A stretch of 64,000 nucleotides of DNA from positions 3,658,001-3,722,000 of the forward strand of contig NZ_CP136708.1 of NCBI RefSeq assembly GCF_032925565.1. Direction: 5' to 3'. Shown here in pieces: positions 61,712-64,000 of this stretch. Both the position numbers and the translations under genes were made by a program. The stretch is from Alteromonas sp. CI.11.F.A3. Its GTDB lineage: Bacteria > Pseudomonadota > Gammaproteobacteria > Enterobacterales > Alteromonadaceae. How positions within the stretch are numbered: the stretch's first letter is position 1; each line of letters opens with the position of its first letter. The notes beneath the pieces were generated by a model. It saw only the letters and a program-made list of their open reading frames with translations. It had not been told where the DNA came from and ran no database searches.

Positions 61712-61852
61712 CTACTTAACTGAAGACTGCACAACTAGCGTTGAAGTAACGTCGGCAGATTTAGCTGAACTGCTGAAAACAGCAGTAACAAACATCAGCA
61801 CAACCGCTATGGCTACTCCGGTTAAGCCAAACCCTTTTGATGAACGATTCAT
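61712..61852 (-). CDS. Possible 46-residue membrane or secreted peptide
   Basis: I found this frame by translating the minus strand. ATG at 61850-61852, stop TAG at 61712. The peptide begins MNRSSKGFGLTG, has a hydrophobic stretch (about 10-26, VAIAVVLMFVTAVF) and then SSSAKSADV, which looks like a signal peptide or single TM segment. AGAG lies near the start. A possible promoter TTGTCT-N17-TATTGT lies upstream on the minus strand, and a perfect hairpin follows the stop. No homologue is recognised. A chance frame is still possible. Confidence 0.4.
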   Translation of the reverse strand: MNRSSKGFGLTGVAIAVVLMFVTAVFSSSAKSADVTSTLVVQSSVK

Positions 61853-62038
61853 TCGTCGTCTCTTGTTATCAACACCAACAATATTTTCTGTTGGTACAAC
61901 CCTTAAAACAAACTCCTGTAACCAGTCTGCAATCCCTGCATTGCACTACAATAGATCAGTGACTTATCGAAGACAAGCCCTCAGTACAAATTTTTGACAC
62001 TTTGCCAATCTATTGACACGCTTCACGCTCATTTAAGT
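61853..62038. other. Intergenic region between the small frame and the purL terminator
   Basis: 186 nt. On the minus strand it holds the candidate promoter of the small frame near 61940-61970. Nothing else is evident. Confidence 0.3.
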
Positions 62039-62073
62039 GAAAAAGTAGAGATAAGAACATCTTACCTCTACTA
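62039..62073 (-). terminator. Terminator of purL
   Basis: Minus strand AGTAGAG-TAAGA / TCTTA-CTCTACT stem with one mismatched pair and a 4-nt loop, followed by a T-run. About 16 nt after the purL stop. Confidence 0.85.
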
Positions 62074-62088
62074 AGCTTAAGCGCGTTT

Positions 62089-64000
62089 TTATCCTATAAA
62101 ACGACGTGCATTTCTAAAGATACGCATCCATGCACCATCTTCTTGCCAATCGTCTGGACGCCATGAGTTAGCCACCGCTCTAAACACACGTTCAGGGTGC
62201 GGCATCATAATAGTGCTGCGTCCGTCACTAGAGGTTAGCCCAGTGATACCTTCAGGCGAACCATTCGGGTTAGCTGGGTACTGCATAGTGGGTTGGCCGT
62301 AGTTATCTACATAACGAAGTGCCACTTGCGATGCTACAGACGAAAGCGCGCTGTCGCTTGCAAACTCTGCTTGGCCTTCACCGTGCGATACTGCAATTGG
62401 CATGCGCGAACCGGCCATGTCTTGCAACAACACAGAAGCAGACTTAGTCACTTCTACCATGGCAACACGGGCTTCGAAACGTGCCGATTGGTTAGCAACA
62501 AAGTGCGGCCAATGTTCAGTACCAGGAATAAGTGACTTCAAGTTAGACAGCATTTGGCAGCCGTTACAAACCCCTAGACTAAAGGTACTGTTACGGTCGA
62601 AGAAGGCAGCGAATTGATCCCGTGCAAGCTCGTTGAACAAGATTGATTTCGCCCACCCTTCACCGGCTCCAAGTACATCACCGTAAGAAAAACCACCACA
62701 AGCAGCTAAACCGGCGAAGTCATCAAGAGTGACTTTACCGGCTAAGATATCGCTCATGTGTACATCAACAGCGTTAAAACCAGCGCGGTTAAATGCAGCA
62801 GCCATTTCAAGGTGCGAGTTTACGCCTTGTTCACGCAAAATGGCGACGTTAGGTTGCACACCTTTCGCGATATATGGCGCAGCAATATCTTCATTTACGT
62901 CGTACGTAAGCGCAGCATGTAGGCCAGGATCGGCGGCATCTTGCTTAGCGGCATGTTCTTGTTCAGCACATACAGGGTTATCGCGAAGCTTTTGCATCGC
63001 CAAGGTGGTTTGTGCCCACGTAGTACGCATGGCTACGCGACTATCGTTCAGCACGGCCACGTTATCACGAGTAAATTCGATAGTGTCGGTGGTATTTAAC
63101 GTACCGATGTAATGACTAACATCAGTTAAATCAAAAGACGCGAGTACAGCGTTAACTTGCTCGATGTCTTTGTCTAACACTTGAAGTACGCCACCAAGCT
63201 CTTCGTTAAACAACACAGATAAGTCTGAACTCGCTTCTGAACCTGAAATGCCATCTAGCGCAACACTTACACCGGTTTTACCGGCAAAGGCCATTTCGGC
63301 TACCGTGGTAAATAGTCCACCATCAGAACGGTCGTGGTAAGCCACTACCAGTTGTTTCTCTATTAGCGTTTGTACCGCATTAAAGAAGGCTTTCAAACGC
63401 TGCGCAGAAACCACATCGGCAGGTGCATCACCTAATTGCTCGTACACTTGTGAAAGACAACTCGCGCCAAGGCGGTTCTTGCCTTCACCTAAATCGATTA
63501 GCAATAGTTGGCTGTCACCCTTATCGGTGCGAAGCTCTGGTGTTACCGTTTTACGAATATCTTTTACGGCACCGAAAGCAGAAATCACTAACGATAACGG
63601 TGATGTTACCGCTTTCTCTTCGCCTTCCTCTTGCCATGCGGTTTTCATCGACATGGAGTCTTTGCCTACCGGAATGGTTAATCCCAATTCAGGGCAAAGC
63701 TCTTCACCTACGGCTTTTACTGCTTCATACAAACCAGCATCTTCACCGGGGTGTCCTGCGGCGGCCATCCAGTTTGCTGAAAGCTTAATACGGGTTAAAT
63801 CACCAATATTTGCTGCAGCAATGTTGGTTAACGCTTCACCTACCGCTAAACGCGCTGACGCACCATGAGATAACAAGGCAACCGGGGTTCTCTCACCCAT
63901 CGCCATGGCTTCACCGTGGTAAGTATCAAAAGCAGTGGCAGTAACCGCTACATCGGCCACAGGTACTTGCCAAGGGCCAACCATTTGGTCGCGGTTAACC
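62089..64000 (-). CDS. purL: Phosphoribosylformylglycinamidine synthase PurL, partial (N-terminus beyond the right edge)
   Basis: About 637 C-terminal residues of the large gamma-proteobacterial PurL (about 1,295 in full). The frame runs through the window edge: residues [20 protein letters not shown] precede and include an internal Met that is not the start. Visible parts: the second AIR-synthase-like half ([32 protein letters not shown]) and the C-terminal glutamine amidotransferase with [20 protein letters not shown], nucleophile Cys in [13 protein letters not shown], and PHPERVFR with the catalytic His/Glu region. It converts FGAR to FGAM in purine synthesis. Not connected to the flagellar or adhesion genes. 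Confidence 0.97.
   Translation of the reverse strand, partial: VNRDQMVGPWQVPVADVAVTATAFDTYHGEAMAMGERTPVALLSHGASARLAVGEALTNIAAANIGDLTRIKLSANWMAAAGHPGEDAGLYEAVKAVGEELCPELGLTIPVGKDSMSMKTAWQEEGEEKAVTSPLSLVISAFGAVKDIRKTVTPELRTDKGDSQLLLIDLGEGKNRLGASCLSQVYEQLGDAPADVVSAQRLKAFFNAVQTLIEKQLVVAYHDRSDGGLFTTVAEMAFAGKTGVSVALDGISGSEASSDLSVLFNEELGGVLQVLDKDIEQVNAVLASFDLTDVSHYIGTLNTTDTIEFTRDNVAVLNDSRVAMRTTWAQTTLAMQKLRDNPVCAEQEHAAKQDAADPGLHAALTYDVNEDIAAPYIAKGVQPNVAILREQGVNSHLEMAAAFNRAGFNAVDVHMSDILAGKVTLDDFAGLAACGGFSYGDVLGAGEGWAKSILFNELARDQFAAFFDRNSTFSLGVCNGCQMLSNLKSLIPGTEHWPHFVANQSARFEARVAMVEVTKSASVLLQDMAGSRMPIAVSHGEGQAEFASDSALSSVASQVALRYVDNYGQPTMQYPANPNGSPEGITGLTSSDGRSTIMMPHPERVFRAVANSWRPDDWQEDGAWMRIFRNARRFIG

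Overview
The window looks like a chromosomal segment of a motile marine gammaproteobacterium of the Alteromonas type. This rests on a Vibrio/Alteromonas-style polar flagellar gene order (cheV-cheR-flgBCDEFGHIJKL with divergent flgA-flgM-flgN and flgP/flgT), tandem short flagellins, moderate GC, and a Lap-type adhesion locus. No ribosomal RNA or species marker is present, so the genus is an inference.

Layout. 1-5.8 kb (minus strand): flagellin glycosylation genes legC (cut by the left edge), legB and a large Maf/DUF115 glycosyltransferase carrying a G8 tract. 5.5-12.2 kb (minus): a FliT-position protein, fliS, fliD, flaG and three flagellin genes, each flagellin with a recognisable sigma-28 promoter. 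12.4-13.4 kb (plus): a sialidase-like beta-propeller protein of unknown role inserted against the flow of flagellar genes. 13.4-26.2 kb (minus): flgL to flgB, then cheR and cheV. A terminator followed by a sigma-54 promoter splits the hook/rod genes between flgE and flgF. 26.4-30.0 kb: flgA, flgM, flgN (plus), flgP (minus), flgT (plus).

30.2-59.3 kb is a complete c-di-GMP-controlled adhesion module. It holds the periplasmic protease LapG, its receptor LapD, a LuxR-type regulator with a degenerate receiver, a type I secretion system (LapC, LapB, and a TolC-like LapE fused to OmpA), and one 20.2-kb gene for a 6,744-residue LapA-like adhesin. The adhesin has an N-terminal retention module with a TAAG site. 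It then has about 58 Ig-like repeats: 43 units of about 93 residues and 7 double units of exactly 171 residues, followed by one more. A duplicated Bap-like C-terminal module and an acidic tail without RTX nonapeptides close the protein. The expected logic is that LapD with c-di-GMP sequesters LapG and the adhesin stays anchored; when c-di-GMP falls, LapG cuts at TAAG and the cell is released. Flagellar and adhesion genes side by side form a compact motile/sessile locus.

59.5-64.0 kb: tRNA-Arg(CCT), a K+-filter ionotropic-glutamate-receptor-like protein (minus), an SmrA-like Smr protein (plus), a possible 46-residue membrane peptide followed by a perfect 15-bp hairpin (minus), and the C-terminal part of purL (minus, cut by the right edge).

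All assignments come from reading the sequence. No database search was run.
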